Below are positions 1 to 11,900 of a stretch of 64,000 bases of DNA, one piece after another. The translations under genes were made by a program, and so were the position numbers. Source of the DNA: Tridacna crocea. Lineage: Eukaryota; Mollusca; Bivalvia; Cardiida; Cardiidae. Positions within the stretch are counted from its first letter, which is position 1. Each line of letters starts with the position of its first letter. Location: assembly GCA_943736015.1 (NCBI GenBank), contig OX031071.1, forward strand, positions 40,488,619 to 40,552,618, in the 5' to 3' direction. The notes beneath the pieces were generated by a model. The model did no database searches. It was given only the letters and a program-made list of their open reading frames with translations, and was not told the DNA's origin.

Positions 1-20
1 AGAGGCACCATTGTGCATAC

Positions 21-211
21 CTGAAGATGTGGTGATGGCCATAAATAGACTCTGTATCAAGGCGGTGACTGATCTGGGTGCATCAAACGCCTGTGTGACC
101 TCAACATACATAACACCGAGTCCAAACCCCAAACCGTTCGATACCATCTGCAGAATGAAGCAAGCTGCCAAAACGAAACCTTTTGCCGTCTTGCTGGCGG
201 GTTTGGAGTGT
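21..211 (-). CDS. Exon of a tandem SLC16-like transporter paralogue (TM1 region)
   Basis: Minus-strand exon with acceptor AG at 212-213 and donor GT at 19-20. It has the same length (191 bp) and phases (2 in, 1 out) as exon 2 of the transporter at 8755-20834. It encodes a short basic lead, then the first hydrophobic helix (GFVLAACFILQMVSNGLGFG) and the TM1-TM2 loop (VEVTQAFDAP). About 18 of 191 bases differ from the homologous exon, nearly all at the two ends. Downstream exons of this copy lie to the left of the window. Its first exon should lie between 212 and about 8700, but I could not recognise it. A real paralogue is more likely than a pseudogene because frame and splice sites are intact. 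Confidence 0.8.
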
Positions 212-1150
212 CTGTGAAAAGTTTGAATAGTTTTATCTTGATTGCTTCACGCCCAAGAAATTTTTGTAACGAATCTGGTATATTCATTAACATTCACATC
301 AGATAAAGACTATTCTCAGGCCGAACAGTTTGTGTCCTTTCTCAAGATTGCTTGTCGTAAGTATTATTTCTACGAATGTGTCGGTCATTCAAGAGTTTTC
401 CAGGAATCTATGTGTTTGCTGACATAAACATTATTCATTTGTTCTTTATGTGACTTTCTTACTATTTGAAATGTTTATATATGTGAGCCATCCTACAAGC
501 CAATCCAAGTAACATTCTTCGCCTACATTTTCTGTATGAAAAGTGGTCAATGTACCTTGTTATACAATCATTTTTTAATCATCAACTAAAATTGACCTTC
601 ACTATCGTTGATCTCTTTTCATCTAATTCATGTAAAGAATTCCCAGATGGTTCCTTTTTGCGTGATGGGTCACATTCAAAAATGGACATTTTCATCTGGG
701 GTAAAGCGCATATTTTGCCTATCTGGTTTGAAAAGAAAAGGCGCAAAATCCTGGACGGTACGTATCTTGATCTATCTGACGTTTTTGTGCTGTCTGATAT
801 AGGATCTATGCTACTGTACTATGCCAATTTGGAAATGAGCTGGTGTCTTATTGTTATTTCATTATACCAGGTATGTCACAAGTATTTATCACATAACCTC
901 CCTTGTTTTCAGTGTAATATACCCATTACGAATTTTCTTATCTTACACACGTTTGATATCAAAATTTGTGTGACGTCACTTTTGATGTCATTTTGTGCAA
1001 TACTGATATTTGTAAACTTTCTGCTTCTGAAAAGAACAGTGTTACATTACACGTTAATTTGGCTCCATAACACAGTGCATCAAAAGCGTTGTAAATCTAC
1101 CTTATTCCATGTAAGAGCGTCATTCTACAAGCAGTGACGTCATTTTGTAA
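212..1150. other. Non-coding flank / intron of the left paralogue
   Basis: No gene recognised. The stretch around 540-720 resembles 26900-27500 (shared 'gaaaagtggtca...ttatacaatc' and 'ttttcatctaatt...cagatggttc' blocks), so at least part is dispersed repeat. A 195-codon open frame at 550-1137 has no recognisable domain and overlaps this repeat. Confidence 0.4.
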
Positions 1151-1154
1151 AAAA

Positions 1155-1690
1155 GTTAGTAAGTAAGTAACTTATTCAATGGAATGCAATCTAAATGCGA
1201 GTTTTCATTCTAAGTATGAACTTGTTTTCCCTTGATAAGAGTTGGTCATGTAAGAATAGAAACAGTTTTCTTTCTATCGTGGTTTATCGTTCAATAAACC
1301 ACGTTTTGAGTTATGAGGAGCAATGAATAAATCACTCGGCCTGTCACCCACGTGGATTCTTTATTGTGCCTCATATTTCATTGCTGTGGTTTATTGAACG
1401 ATTGAACGTCATTCAATGAGTGAGTTATTCAATGGAACATAATCTTCATCCGCATTTTTACTGTAAGTTTGAGCTTATTTTCCTTTCATTAAGAATTGGC
1501 CATGCTAGAATCGAAATAATCTTCTCTTTATCGTGGTTTATCGTTCAATAAACCACAGTTGTGAGTTATGAGGCGCAATAAATAATCCACGAGGGCGATA
1601 GCCCGAGTTGGTTATTCATTGCCCACATAACTCACAACTGTGGTTAATTGAACGATAAACTACGCTAGAAAGGAGATTATTTCTGAAATC
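1155..1690. repeat. Foldback element, head-to-tail dimer
   Basis: Two consecutive copies (about 1155-1420 and 1420-1690) share 'ttattcaatgga', a long shared arm, and the palindrome 'cgtggtttatcgttcaata'. Each centre folds on inverted 'aaccac...gtggtt' arms around an 'aataaataatccac' core. A third copy lies at 4868-5165. Confidence 0.7.
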
Positions 1691-2584
1691 TTATCTCGGG
1701 AGCCAATTCTTTGTAAGATTACAGGTATTCACTACTGAGAATTTGACTGTACTTGCTAGGAAATAATTACAAGAACTACAAGAACTTTGCACATGCATTT
1801 AACCTATTTTTACACACGATCTATATACAAATTACCTTTTCTTTGTGTGATTTTCCTTTTCATTTTCTTGCAGAAGTCTAGTACTCTCACTGGTCAGGTA
1901 TCTGTTCCTTTCTTCAACATCTGCAGGCATTGTACTTTTTTCACAAAGCCAGTTTCGGTTTCAGTGTAACATAGTCATATAAAATTCTTTTATCTTACAC
2001 GCATCTACGTTTCTCAAAATTCAAAGTTATGTGTGACATCAGTTTAGCTTATTGGCAGAGTAATGAAAACGTTGCTAATATTGGAAATTCCAAATACATT
2101 TTTTGATTATTCTGTCATATAACTTTTGGTGAAAAAAAAGCTAATCTTCGTTGGTCTTTTAGATAGAATTTATGTCAACTCGCCTTGAAAAAAAATTATC
2201 AAGCTTGCCCAAGGCCTTCTTCATAAGATCTTTCTGAGGTTCTTTCAATAAGTGATCTTCTGCACTACTTATACCTATAACGAAATATAATACCATTCCT
2301 TTTTTAATTAACCATTATCACCTAATTTCAACCATAGAATTCCGTACTTTAACACCAATATCTGATTTTTTGAAACACCTTTAAAAATCAATCACAGTTT
2401 CCGCTAGTCTTTAGTAAAGTAGACAATCTATATTGTATCATCACGTACACGGGAGCAAAGAGATACACAGTAATGTGTCAATCCGCGACTAGAGATAGGT
2501 CAATATTTCTTTTCTTGTTCTAATTCGACACCTTTATACATAAATGATCAATGTTCTCGCTAAAAGGAACTTCATGGATCTCCA

Positions 2585-2860
2585 CAATGCACGACATCAA
2601 GCAGATCATCACTTAAATATGGGTCCATAAAATCCGTTTTGTCTACCAAATTGACTGGATCTTGAGATAGAACGGTCCTCGTATATGCAGAAAATTTAGT
2701 ATAAACAAAACGTTTCGGTGATGCACGACACCAAGCAGATCATCACTTAAATATGGATCCATAAAATCCATTTTGTCTACCAAATTGACTGGATCTTGAG
2801 ATAGAATGGTCCTCGTATATGCAGAAAATTTACTGTGAACAAAAAGTTTCGGCCCATGTC
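2585..2860. repeat. Two-copy tandem duplication, about 135-bp unit
   Basis: The block beginning 'gcacgaca(t/c)caagcagatc' at 2589 recurs at 2724 with few changes and runs to 'aaaagtttcgg'. The second copy ends against the GC-cored palindrome at 2853-2905. Confidence 0.8.
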
Positions 2861-2910
2861 AGCCTGCGCGGACTGCGCAGGCTGACATGGGTCGATACTT
2901 TTTTTCAGAT
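2848..2910. repeat. Short GC-cored hairpin (MITE fragment)
   Basis: The palindrome 'catgtcagcctgcgcgg' / 'actgcgcaggctgacatg' is followed by a T tract and 'cagatgcattaagcc'. Related hairpins or half hairpins occur near 13620, 15150, 41930-41980 and 42640-42690. Confidence 0.7.
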
Positions 2911-3109
2911 GCATTAAGCCCCCTGAAAAATATAACCTTGCATCAGTCAGACAGTAATTATATTGTTATGCATAGAGTCAGGCTTTACATCGCACAGACT
3001 GAGGGTAACTTCTGAAAAAAATCATTGGCTACAAATATAACCTTTGTCATCCCTCTACAATACATTTCAAGTTTAAATTTCAAAAACCCTAAATAGGAAA
3101 CCAATTTAA

Positions 3110-3291
3110 AAAAAAAAATGTGGAAAAAAGGAGAAAATACTGGTGACTAGCATTTCCCCCTTTTCCTACCAATTTTCTACCGTATCAAAGGTGAGTTCCA
3201 TTTTTTTAGCCACGCTTAAATTATCGTCTGCAAATGCTTTCAATTTTGGACAAGAAACAAATCTCTTTTTATCGAGTGGTAAAGAGTTAAT
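3110..3291. repeat. M1 palindromic MITE, degraded copy
   Basis: Retains the hairpin core ('ggagaaaat' / 'attttc'), the 'gtctgcaaatgctttcaattt' type internal segment and a terminal 'ggtaaagagttaa'. The left end is eroded. Confidence 0.6.
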
Positions 3292-4135
3292 ATATTCGTA
3301 AGCACGCCTTTAACTGCTTAAAGGTGTACAACTTTATTTATCTTTATACACTGCTTAAAAGAATTAAAGGAGCACGTAAGTACTGAAATTAAATCTTTCA
3401 TTTTGTTAAACACTCGTCTCCGTGCTCTGAAAACCATCAACGTACATTCTTACCACACAAAATAAACTTTTCTTGTTTGTTTTATTTTGATTGCTGATAA
3501 TCATATCCAGAAGAAAATCGATTTTTTTTTCTCACATAACCTCCCTTGTAAGTGTAATGTACATGTACCTATGACGATATTTTTCTTATCTTTTACACGT
3601 TTAATATCATAATCGTGTGACGTAGTTTATGACGTCATTTCGTAAGTACATTATAGAAGTGAACTGGTTTCGTGGATTTAACTGCAAGTCCTCTATAGGT
3701 AGTTTTGCATCTTCTATTCTATAATTTTTGAAGTACTATTATGACATTCTTTGGCGTTTAAAATAGAATTTTATTTAACTCGTAAAAAAACGTTTCCCTC
3801 GTCTTGTTTTAGATCCTATTTTTCTTTGTTCTTATGGAAAACAACTCAGATCTTTCAAATCTGTTATAGGTACCGTATTTTTGTCAAATGACATGAGAAT
3901 AAAACTGACACCTCCAGCTCTCTTGGGAGCATCTTTTTGTGCCAACCAAATCGTGTAAGCTGTTCTGATTCATATATTATGTATGTGTGTTTTAGAACTG
4001 AATGAACTTAGAACAGAAAATTATTTGCGTTTTCTTTCTGATACTGAAAGAATTATCTTGTGATCAAATCGTGGACATGTGTTCACTTTTTTGCAGTGTA
4101 GTTAAAACAGTGTCAAACTAAAGTACACAAGTTTA

Positions 4136-4640
4136 TTAACCCTTAACACCTATTCTGCTAAATAAATAAAACTTTTAAGCCGATAGTGTTTGAAGGAAAT
4201 AAAACGCCTTATCGGACAGTATAGATCCAAGATCAGACTGCACATTATGTGCAGTCTGATCTTGATCTATGCTGTCCGCAAATTGTCACTAATCAAGCCG
4301 ATAGTAAACACTAAATTTTTCCTATTTCAAAGTTTGGTTTTTTCTTTTTTTTTTTTTTTTTTTTGTTTTTGAGGATACACGTCTCCTTATAGCGCAGTGT
4401 AGATACAAGATCAGACTGCACGTTCTGTGCAGACAGATCTTGATCTATGCCGTCAGTAAAAGTCATTCATCAAGTCGATAGTAAAACCCTCTTTCTTTTC
4501 TTATTTCAAAGGGAAGCCTTTTTTTGTTTGGAGGAAAGAAACCAGTGTAGATCCAATATCAGACTACACGTTTTGTGAAGTCTTATCTTGATCTATGCCA
4601 TCCACAAAAGATCAGTGGGTCGTGCTTAGCATCATGAGGC
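4136..4640. repeat. Three successive M2 palindromic MITE cores
   Basis: Three hairpins of the 'agatcaagatcagactgcac' type lie at about 4205-4285, 4385-4460 and 4545-4610, separated by diverged 'aagccgatagtaaa' spacers. The first begins at a TTAA near 4137. This looks like local amplification of one element. Confidence 0.7.
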
Positions 4641-4867
4641 TTAGGTAATTTAAATGGCCGTTTTTTCCTATTTGGTCATGTTTTAAACAGAATCTCTCAT
4701 CTTATTTATAAGCTTCGTGCAGATAAAGCTGACTCAGTTTACAAATCAGGTGTGAACTCTTCAAGAGCAACAAACAAAAGCAGAGCCATCACTATACGTG
4801 ATCAGATCCCCCACCAGGTCCTTGTAACCAAACAGGTCTTTGTCACAGAATGCAGAATGGTTTAGTT

Positions 4868-5165
4868 AAGAAATACATTTCTTCCTATCGTGGTATATCG
4901 TTCAATAAACCACAGTTGTAATTTATGAGGCACAATAAATAATCCACAAGGGCGATAACCCGAGTGGTTTATTCATTGCGCCTCATAACTCACCACGTGG
5001 TTTATTGATCAATAAACCACGATAGAAAGAAGATTATATCGATTCTAACATGGTCAATTCTTAATGAAAGGAAAACAAGTTCAAACGTAAAGTAAAAACG
5101 CAGATAAAGATTATGTTCCATTGAATAACCCACTCAGTGAATGACGTCACTCGATAAAGAATTAC
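4868..5165. repeat. Foldback element, third copy of the 1155-1690 family
   Basis: Same arms ('tcgtggtatatcgttcaata' and 'aaccacgatagaaagaagat') in the opposite arrangement, ending in 'ttgaataacccactcagtga' and a TGACGTCA motif near 5142. Confidence 0.65.
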
Positions 5166-5264
5166 GTCACTCTGCGTGGATTGTCGCAGATTTTACCACG
5201 CTTTCCTTGCACTGTGTTTATAGAGCGGAATTCGCGTGTCATGTTAGAATACAACTTTAAGAGT

Positions 5265-7070
5265 AGGGAAAAACTAGTTAGAATAGAGTCACGGTTCTTA
5301 TGTATACACTGTACTTTTCGTTAATGTGGTCTATCTTCATATGAAGTTTGAAGTCAACAGCTTTTATGCTTTGGAAGTTATACCCCTGATAAAAATCCCA
5401 AATTATGATTTAAAAAAGGTAATAACTCTGCAAAAAAGTGGGTAGAGTTACGGTTCTTGCACAGTGTAGTTTGCTTTACGGTGATATGATTGTATATGAA
5501 GTTTGAAGACACTAGCTTTTGTACTTTACAAGTTAATATATCCCAGATAAAGGGCAATAACTCTTAAAACAATGAGGATACAGTTTTGGTTGTTGCAAAT
5601 TGCAATTTGCTTAGTTCTTCTGCTTTGAAAGTTATGCCCAATATAACAATCTAAAATTAAAAATTAAAAAGGGAAACAACTTTAAATATTCTGACAGAGT
5701 TAGTTTTGTACATCGCACTTTTTGTCAGTAGTGTGGTTTATATGTATAAGAATTTTGAAGGTAGTACCTTTCATGCTTTGAATGTTTTGCAAAAGACAAA
5801 AATCCAAAGTTAAAATTTACAAAGGGCAATAACTCTAGAAAATAGCTTAGATTTATGGATCTAAGTGCACTTTGCTTTATGTTGATCTAACTGAATTTAA
5901 AGTTTGAAGTTACTAACTTTTTAGCTTTGCAGGTTGTGCCCCAGATAAGATCTAATGTTAAAATATAGAAATGGCAATAACTCTCTACAAATGGGGAAAC
6001 ATTTATGGTTCTTGCACTGTGCTCTTTGCTTTAATGTGAACTAATCAATGAAATTTTACGTAACAAGCTTTATTACTTTGCAAATTATGCCCCAGATAAA
6101 ATCCAAAAATGAAATATACAAAGGGCAATAACTCTAAATATAATGGGAACAGAGTTATACTTTTGTAAACTGCACTTCTTGTTAACCCTTTCCCAAACAA
6201 TCCCTGTTTTTTACGGGTCTGGAATAGTAGTCTTTTGAAAACATTGTGGGAAAAGGAGAAAATGCTTGTAACCAGCATTTTCTCCTTTTCCCACAATGTT
6301 TTCTACCCTATCATAGACAAAAATAATCTTTTCAGCAAGACTAAAATTGTCGTCTACAAATGCTTTCAATTTGGTCTAGTCCAAAAATTTGACGTTTGGG
6401 AAAGGGTTAATGTGGTCTATCTGTCCATGAATTTTTAAGGTACTATCAATTATACTCAAGAATTAATGTTCAAGACAAAACTTCAAATTTTACATTTACA
6501 AAGGACAATAACTCTAAAAATAGTAGGAATAGAGTTATGGTTCTTGTAAAGTGTACTTTGCTTTTTGGTGATCTTAATGTTTATAAACTTTAAAATTACC
6601 AGCTTTTGTACTCTGCAAGTTATGCAGATAGAAAAAAGGTGAAATTTACAAAGGGCAATAACTCATGAAATATGAAGAATACAGTTGGGTTCGTGTACAC
6701 CGCACGTCTCGTTAAATGTGGCCCATCTGTATATGCGGGTGGGAGCTACTAGCTTTTCTGCTCTTGAAGTCATGCCGCGAACAAAAATCTAAAGTTAAAA
6801 TTTACAAACGGCAATAGCTCTTAAAATAGTCTGGAAGGAGTTGTGGTTTTTGCATAGTGCACTTTGCTCCAGTGTGAACTAATTATATATGACTTTTGAA
6901 GTTAGTACCTTCTATATTTTGGAAGTTATGCCCTCGACATATATCCAAAGTTTGAAATTTAAAGGGACAATAACTCTGCATATACTGTGGAGAGCGAGTT
7001 ATGGTTCTTGTACACTGCAATTCTCCTCAATGTGACCTACATGTACATGTATATGAATTTTGGGAATTAT
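5265..7070 (+). repeat. Tandem array, about 150-bp unit, roughly ten diverged copies
   Basis: The landmark 'caaagggcaataactct' and variants recur near 5420, 5563, 5665, 5821, 5970, 6121, 6501, 6651, 6806 and 6963. Each is followed by 'gagttatggttcttgca' and 'gaagtttgaagt'-like blocks. The 380-bp gap between 6121 and 6501 is explained by an M1 insertion. The array ends in a 'gacggacagagtgac' segment and a 'ggggtataac' box near 7170. Confidence 0.85.
6182..6410. mobile_element. M1 MITE inserted at TTAA inside the 150-bp array
   Basis: Bounded by TTAA at 6182-6185 and 6407-6410. Termini are TTAACCCTTTCCCAAAC and its near complement ending AAAGGGTTAA. The centre is a long hairpin (6235-6305). 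Neighbouring array units read 'cgttaatgtggtctat' without the insert (for example near 5318), so the empty site is visible in the same window. TTAA targets with CCC-type termini suggest mobilisation by a piggyBac-like transposase, which is inference. Confidence 0.85.
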
Positions 7071-7439
7071 GCCCCGGACAAGCTCTTCGTGATGAACGGA
7101 CTGACGGAGAAACAGACGGACAGAGTGACTCCAGTGTACCCACCCACCCCCTCAAAAAACTTCGTTTGTAGGGGTATAACGAGGTTTACAGACGCAGTGT
7201 TGAGGTTTAAATCAAGGTTAATCAGCGGTCTTCCAACGATCGCCAATAAATATTGTGTGATCAGTTTTGTTCAAGTGTTGACAAGCTGAACATGGCTTTT
7301 TTTTTTCTGACAGATCCCTGTCGCATCCACTTGCCGTACGTAGAGGCTTCTATATATTGTTAAGGGCGATAACTCCTTCCTTACTGCATAATTTCTTCCT
7401 GTATAAATTGAGTACCTGACAAAAAAGTTAGACAAAATT

Positions 7440-7590
7440 TTCTGTAGGTAAGTGGTTAAGATGTTGGCCTTTTGTATCTCAATAAACAAGACTCCTTGAC
7501 ACGCAAGTTCGAATCTCGGCTTTTGGAGGACCAACTTTTCTAAACAGGATATTTTTAGTAAAGAGTATTTGCCATAAAATCCACATGAAG
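7440..7590 (+). mobile_element. tRNA-headed SINE (A and B boxes)
   Basis: A-box-like 'gtggttaagatgttggcc' (7450-7467) and B-box-like 'aagttcgaatctcgg' (7505-7519) sit at tRNA spacing, but the insert between them is too long and unpaired for a real tRNA. A tRNA-derived SINE head is the best reading. Confidence 0.55.
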
Positions 7591-7596
7591 TAATAT

Positions 7597-7856
7597 GGCC
7601 TGCAACACGGGAAATGGGGCATTCGGACATTTGCGTAAAGTGTCTTCTCGGATTAGCCTGCGCAGTCCGCGCAGGCTGATCCGAGACAGCACTTTACGAC
7701 TACACTAGATATTGTCCTACTGAAGACTTTTGCAAAACAGAAAATTACATTAGAACGGAAAGTGCCGTCTCGGATTAGCCTGCGCGGACTGCGCAGGCTG
7801 ATCCGAGACGACACTTTACGCAAATGTCCAAATGCCCCTTTTCGTGTGTTGGACGC
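7597..7856. mobile_element. Q4 double-hairpin MITE
   Basis: Inverted ends 'ggcctgcaacacg...gcattcggacat' and 'atgtccaaatgcccctttt'. Two GC-rich hairpins ('attagcctgcgcagtccgc' near 7650 and 'cctgcgcggactgcgc' near 7780) are separated by 'acagaaaattacattagaac'. Full relatives at 42728-42981 and 51286-51538; half copy at 41607-41716. Confidence 0.8.
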
Positions 7857-7949
7857 CATATATCAGTGTGTAAAATAGTTGCTGTAACCCTTCTTATAAA
7901 ACAGTCCTTTATTTAAAGGACATTGAGTGAGAGAATTTATAGAGCATAT

Positions 7950-8362
7950 TTGATGTTTTTTTGTTCGTGAAAGATCGAAATTTATTTCATCGAGTGAACT
8001 CCATCGCTAATATTTTTTTACGAGTGGCGCGATCTTTCATCTAAAAAAAAAACAAACATTCTATTCATTTCATGCCTTTAACCCTTTTTTTTGGAGGAGC
8101 TTTATTAAAATCCCGTCGAGTTCTTTTCCGTTATGCCCTGTGGTGTACCCCTCCCGCATGGCAACGCATTACAATATGACGTCAAGCACGTGAAATATAA
8201 GGTATATGACGTCATATTTAATATTTGATAGTGAGGCACGCGCAATTTACCTAGGCAACAAGAACGTGAAAATTGGTATTTTTCTCTGGTGATACCAGTG
8301 CAAGATCGAAAAATATTTTCACTGCTATTTCTTGATATCCTACCGGAAAGCATGAAATAAGA
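7950..8362 (-). mobile_element. CF foldback element with CRE motifs
   Basis: Same parts as the copies at 20243, 34281, 49274 and 54219, in inverse order: the hairpin segment ('gaaagatcgaaatttatttc'), then an arm ending 'ggaaagcatgaaataag'. The hairpin is partly deleted here. Carries 'tatgacgtca' at about 8177 and 8208. Confidence 0.75.
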
Positions 8363-8692
8363 ATAATGAAAAACATTGCGGGACAGTTAATCCTTCTAAA
8401 GCAAATTTCTTTCAGCTCCACCTTTCTTCAAATACGTTATGCTCTGTAAAATGGGGGTTTAATTCATCTCTATGGATAAAGTATACTAAGGAAGATTATG
8501 GATCCATAAAGTCTACCTGTTCTACCCACTGACAGAATCATGAGGTAGAATGATCCCTTGACACGCACAAAATTTAAAGATAGCAAAAATTTTAGGTCCT
8601 TGTCAGCCCGTGGGATACTTGCGGATGGATAAAACGCCTTTTCATAGACCGCGGCTCGAATATTCTCAATTTAGACATGTACAATTTATTTG

Positions 8693-8735
8693 TTTATTCA
8701 TTTATTATTTATTCATTTATTCATTTTCTATGTTA
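8693..8735 (-). promoter_or_regulatory. Poly(A) signal cluster of the SLC16-like gene
   Basis: Several AATAAA hexamers on the minus strand lie 20-65 bp after the stop codon (for example 8698-8693), in an AT-rich 'tttattcatttatt' stretch. Confidence 0.5.
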
Positions 8736-8754
8736 AATGAAATACTTTCAAGGA

Positions 8755-8957
8755 TTAAGAAAAAGAAAAGGTATCGCCGTTGTGCAGTTTCTTGTAACTC
8801 ATGCTGGATTTTTCTGCAATGCTTTGGACAACCTCTTTTACTTTTTGACGCCGCAGGATGTACACGAGAAGCCCAGAAGATACGCCCATGTATAGACTTG
8901 CCGATATAGCCAAATAAAACATGGCGTCATATTCGCCAGTGCTTTCGATTGTGATTC
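8755..8957 (-). CDS. SLC16-like gene, exon 7 (last TM and tail)
   Basis: Acceptor GATTTCAG at 8959-8958. Reads ITIESTGEYDAMFYLA, a final helix, a RRQKVKEVV basic turn and an HNGDTFSFS tail ending TAA (8757-8755). The TG-Y-D pattern before the last helix is typical of SLC16 proteins. Confidence 0.87.
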
Positions 8958-11900
8958 CTGAAATCGGAAAAAGGAATGTTTATGATCAGTGGATTCGCTA
9001 GTTAAAGATTCAGTTTTTCTCTTTTTTTATTTTGTTTTGCTTTGTTTTTTTTTTTTTTTTTTTTCCTTGCTTTTTTTTAATTCTAGATCTAACAAGTAAC
9101 AGCGCTTCTGATTGGCTAAACCATTTGGTTTAGCCAATCAGAATAGCTGTTACTTTCATATCTGGAAAAGACTAATGATTTTTTTTAAAAATGGTTGCTG
9201 AATACAGAGCCTTAAATATATGCAATAGATTTATATTTCAATCAGAAAGTAAATTAGGACCAACAAAAATGAAAGTAGTAATTTTTGTACTTTTAACATA
9301 GATGCCTCGGGTGGGCAGAGGAGAGAAGGGGAGAAAAAAAACTTACATTTTGAAAAGAACGGTTATAGAATTCAAAAGAAGGGTTTCAGGGAAATATGAG
9401 ACAGACAGACAGGCATAAACAAACACACAGTGACAGACACGTTCTTACGAACAAAGATCGTAACAAAGAAACAAATAAATGCATAGCTCAAATACAAAGC
9501 GCATCTGGCGGGATTCGAAGCCATGAAGGGACAAATATCCTTGTTTTTCGAGGATTAAGAGACCAAAAACATAACCACAGAGCCAAAGAGATATCTCACT
9601 GAGACAATTGTCAGGTATTGTATTTAAACCAGGACGAAGCTATGCATGAAGGACTAGTCTCCCATAACACACCTCCTCTTAAAGTCATCATTTATTGATG
9701 ACTCAAAGCCTTATCAGGTATTAAGTCCAGTTTATCCCCCAAATGGGATAAATGGCTTAATGGCCAATCCTGGCACAACCCCATCCTACGAACAAAGTCC
9801 GTGACAAAGAAACAAATAAATGCACAGCTCAAGTACAAACTGCATCTGGCGGGATTCAAACCCATGAAGGGCTGATATCCTTTTTTTTCGAGGATTAAAA
9901 GACCAAAAACATAACTATTGAGCCAAAGAGATATCTCTCTGAGACAGTTGTCAGGTATTTAAATCGGGACGAAGCTATGCACGAAGGAGTGGTCTCCCGT
10001 AACAACGTTGAGAGAGACAAAGGCAGAGACAGACTTTTAATTCTTTTCCAAAAGCAAATCTAGCCATCCTACCCACATTTACATGTAATTATTTATACAT
10101 ATCCCGAGATTTAACGACCCTGAGAAAGGATCTTTTTTTATACAAGAATGTGGGAAAAGTAGAAACCGCTGGTAATCATCAATGTCTCATATTCCCACAA
10201 TGGTTTCTATAGTTTCAAAAGCAAATCTCACTATCGGAACATTTTGTTTTTGCCATCTATAAACGCTTAGAATTTGGACAAGTTTTGATGTGTAGTAACG
10301 ACTCAATCGACTGAAATACTTCCTGAAAACTGATAAAAGATTTTACCCCCCAAGGTTCCTCCAAAGAAAAGGCCAGTACCATAAAATACATTAACAAAGG
10401 CCATTCCGTCTGCATAACGTTCTTGGCCCGCTATTTCCAACATGATTGCCGGCGTCTGGGCAACCGCAACCCCGAAAACGTATCCGTAGAGTAAACATGA
10501 CAACAACAACGGCCAATAGGAACTGAACAGGAATACAAGGCCGTGGCTAAGGCCAAGGATTGGCAATACGTACAACCAATGGTAAAGCGTCGGTATTCTG
10601 AAATTATATTTTAGAATAATTCAATATTAGTTGTTTTCATGAACATTGCCGAGTTCTGACTGGCAAAAAAAAAAAGATAGCTCTATGAAGAAAAATCACG
10701 TTGTGTAGGAACTACTTTCGCTGAAGGTTACTTTTGCCGGTCCTACACACTGCTGTGTTCATTTACTTTCGTTCTATTGGTTAATTTTCAGTATTGGGGA
10801 TCCAAAACTGCTTTTCTATTGTATTCTTGAGCCATACAAATATGAGTAGAAGGGGCTAAAGAAACTCCAACATAATATTACAAATTAAAGAAAATGAATG
10901 CAGTTTGAATTATTTCAATGGGTGCATGATGTCTGTAATATTAACTAATAAGAAATGTAGAGAATTTTATTTTTTTCATGGAGGTTTAAAAAAAAAAAAA
11001 AATAATAAAAAAATATAATCATACTTTTGTATGAAACTGCTGCTTCGTTGTTTCATACAGTGTGATTAGGTTTCTTTTCCCATACCTCCATGAAAAATAT
11101 AGAATTCTCTTCATTCCTTAAAAAAATTATCTAAAATACCAGCTCCACATCCTATTATTTCAGCAAGCTTACTTGATTTTTAGTCGGAGGACCACCCCTG
11201 TAAAACGACCAAAGAAATTGAACAAGCCCAACAAGGACACGAAAAGAGATCCTGTTTCACGTTCGAATCCTTGACTGGTCATTATGTCGACAAGGAACCA
11301 GGCTTCTATATTACCTGACAGAATGTAAAAACATTGTATGAATAGTAAACACGGCGGGGAATCACGTGACACAACGACAACAACAATGACCGACATTTGA
11401 AAAAATTCCCCAACTTCAGGTAAGAAAATCTTCAATAATTCCGTTAATACGTGACCGATTGGATAAAAAAGTTATTGACGAGCAAACAAATTATCCAGGG
11501 TAAAAAATTTGTTTGCTCGTCAATAACTTTTTTATCCGGTGTTGTTTAAAAAATCTAACACATCAAGCAAATCCCTGGAGTCCTTCCGCCTTCTCTGCTT
11601 CAAACCAAATTCCAATCGGTCATGTATTAACGGAATTATTGAAGATTTTCTTACCTGAAGTCGGGGAATTTTTTCAAATATCGGTCATTGTTGTTGTTGT
11701 TGTGTCACGTGATTCCCCGCCGTGGTAAAACTAATCTTCAATATAACCAAAAAAATTGTATCGACGTTATGATTGAAAGTTTATTGTGTCAGGGTTTAAT
11801 ATAAAATGAAGAAAACGTCTTCTTATATTGTCGGTTTACCAAAACCTCGTAACTACAGCTTGTAACAAGCCGTAGTTACGAGGTTTTGGAAGTAAACCGA

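Noticed and set aside
550..1137. 195-codon plus-strand frame
   Set aside because: No domain, hydrophobic low-complexity composition, overlaps sequence repeated near 26900-27500.
4330..4365. T tract as a retroposon poly(A) tail
   Set aside because: No adjacent retroposed gene or target duplication could be seen.
10303..10346. In-frame stop after exon 6 as the natural C-terminus of the transporter
   Set aside because: A GT donor at 10346 joins in phase to an exon at 8957 that supplies the missing last helix and tail. Stopping here would delete the final helix.
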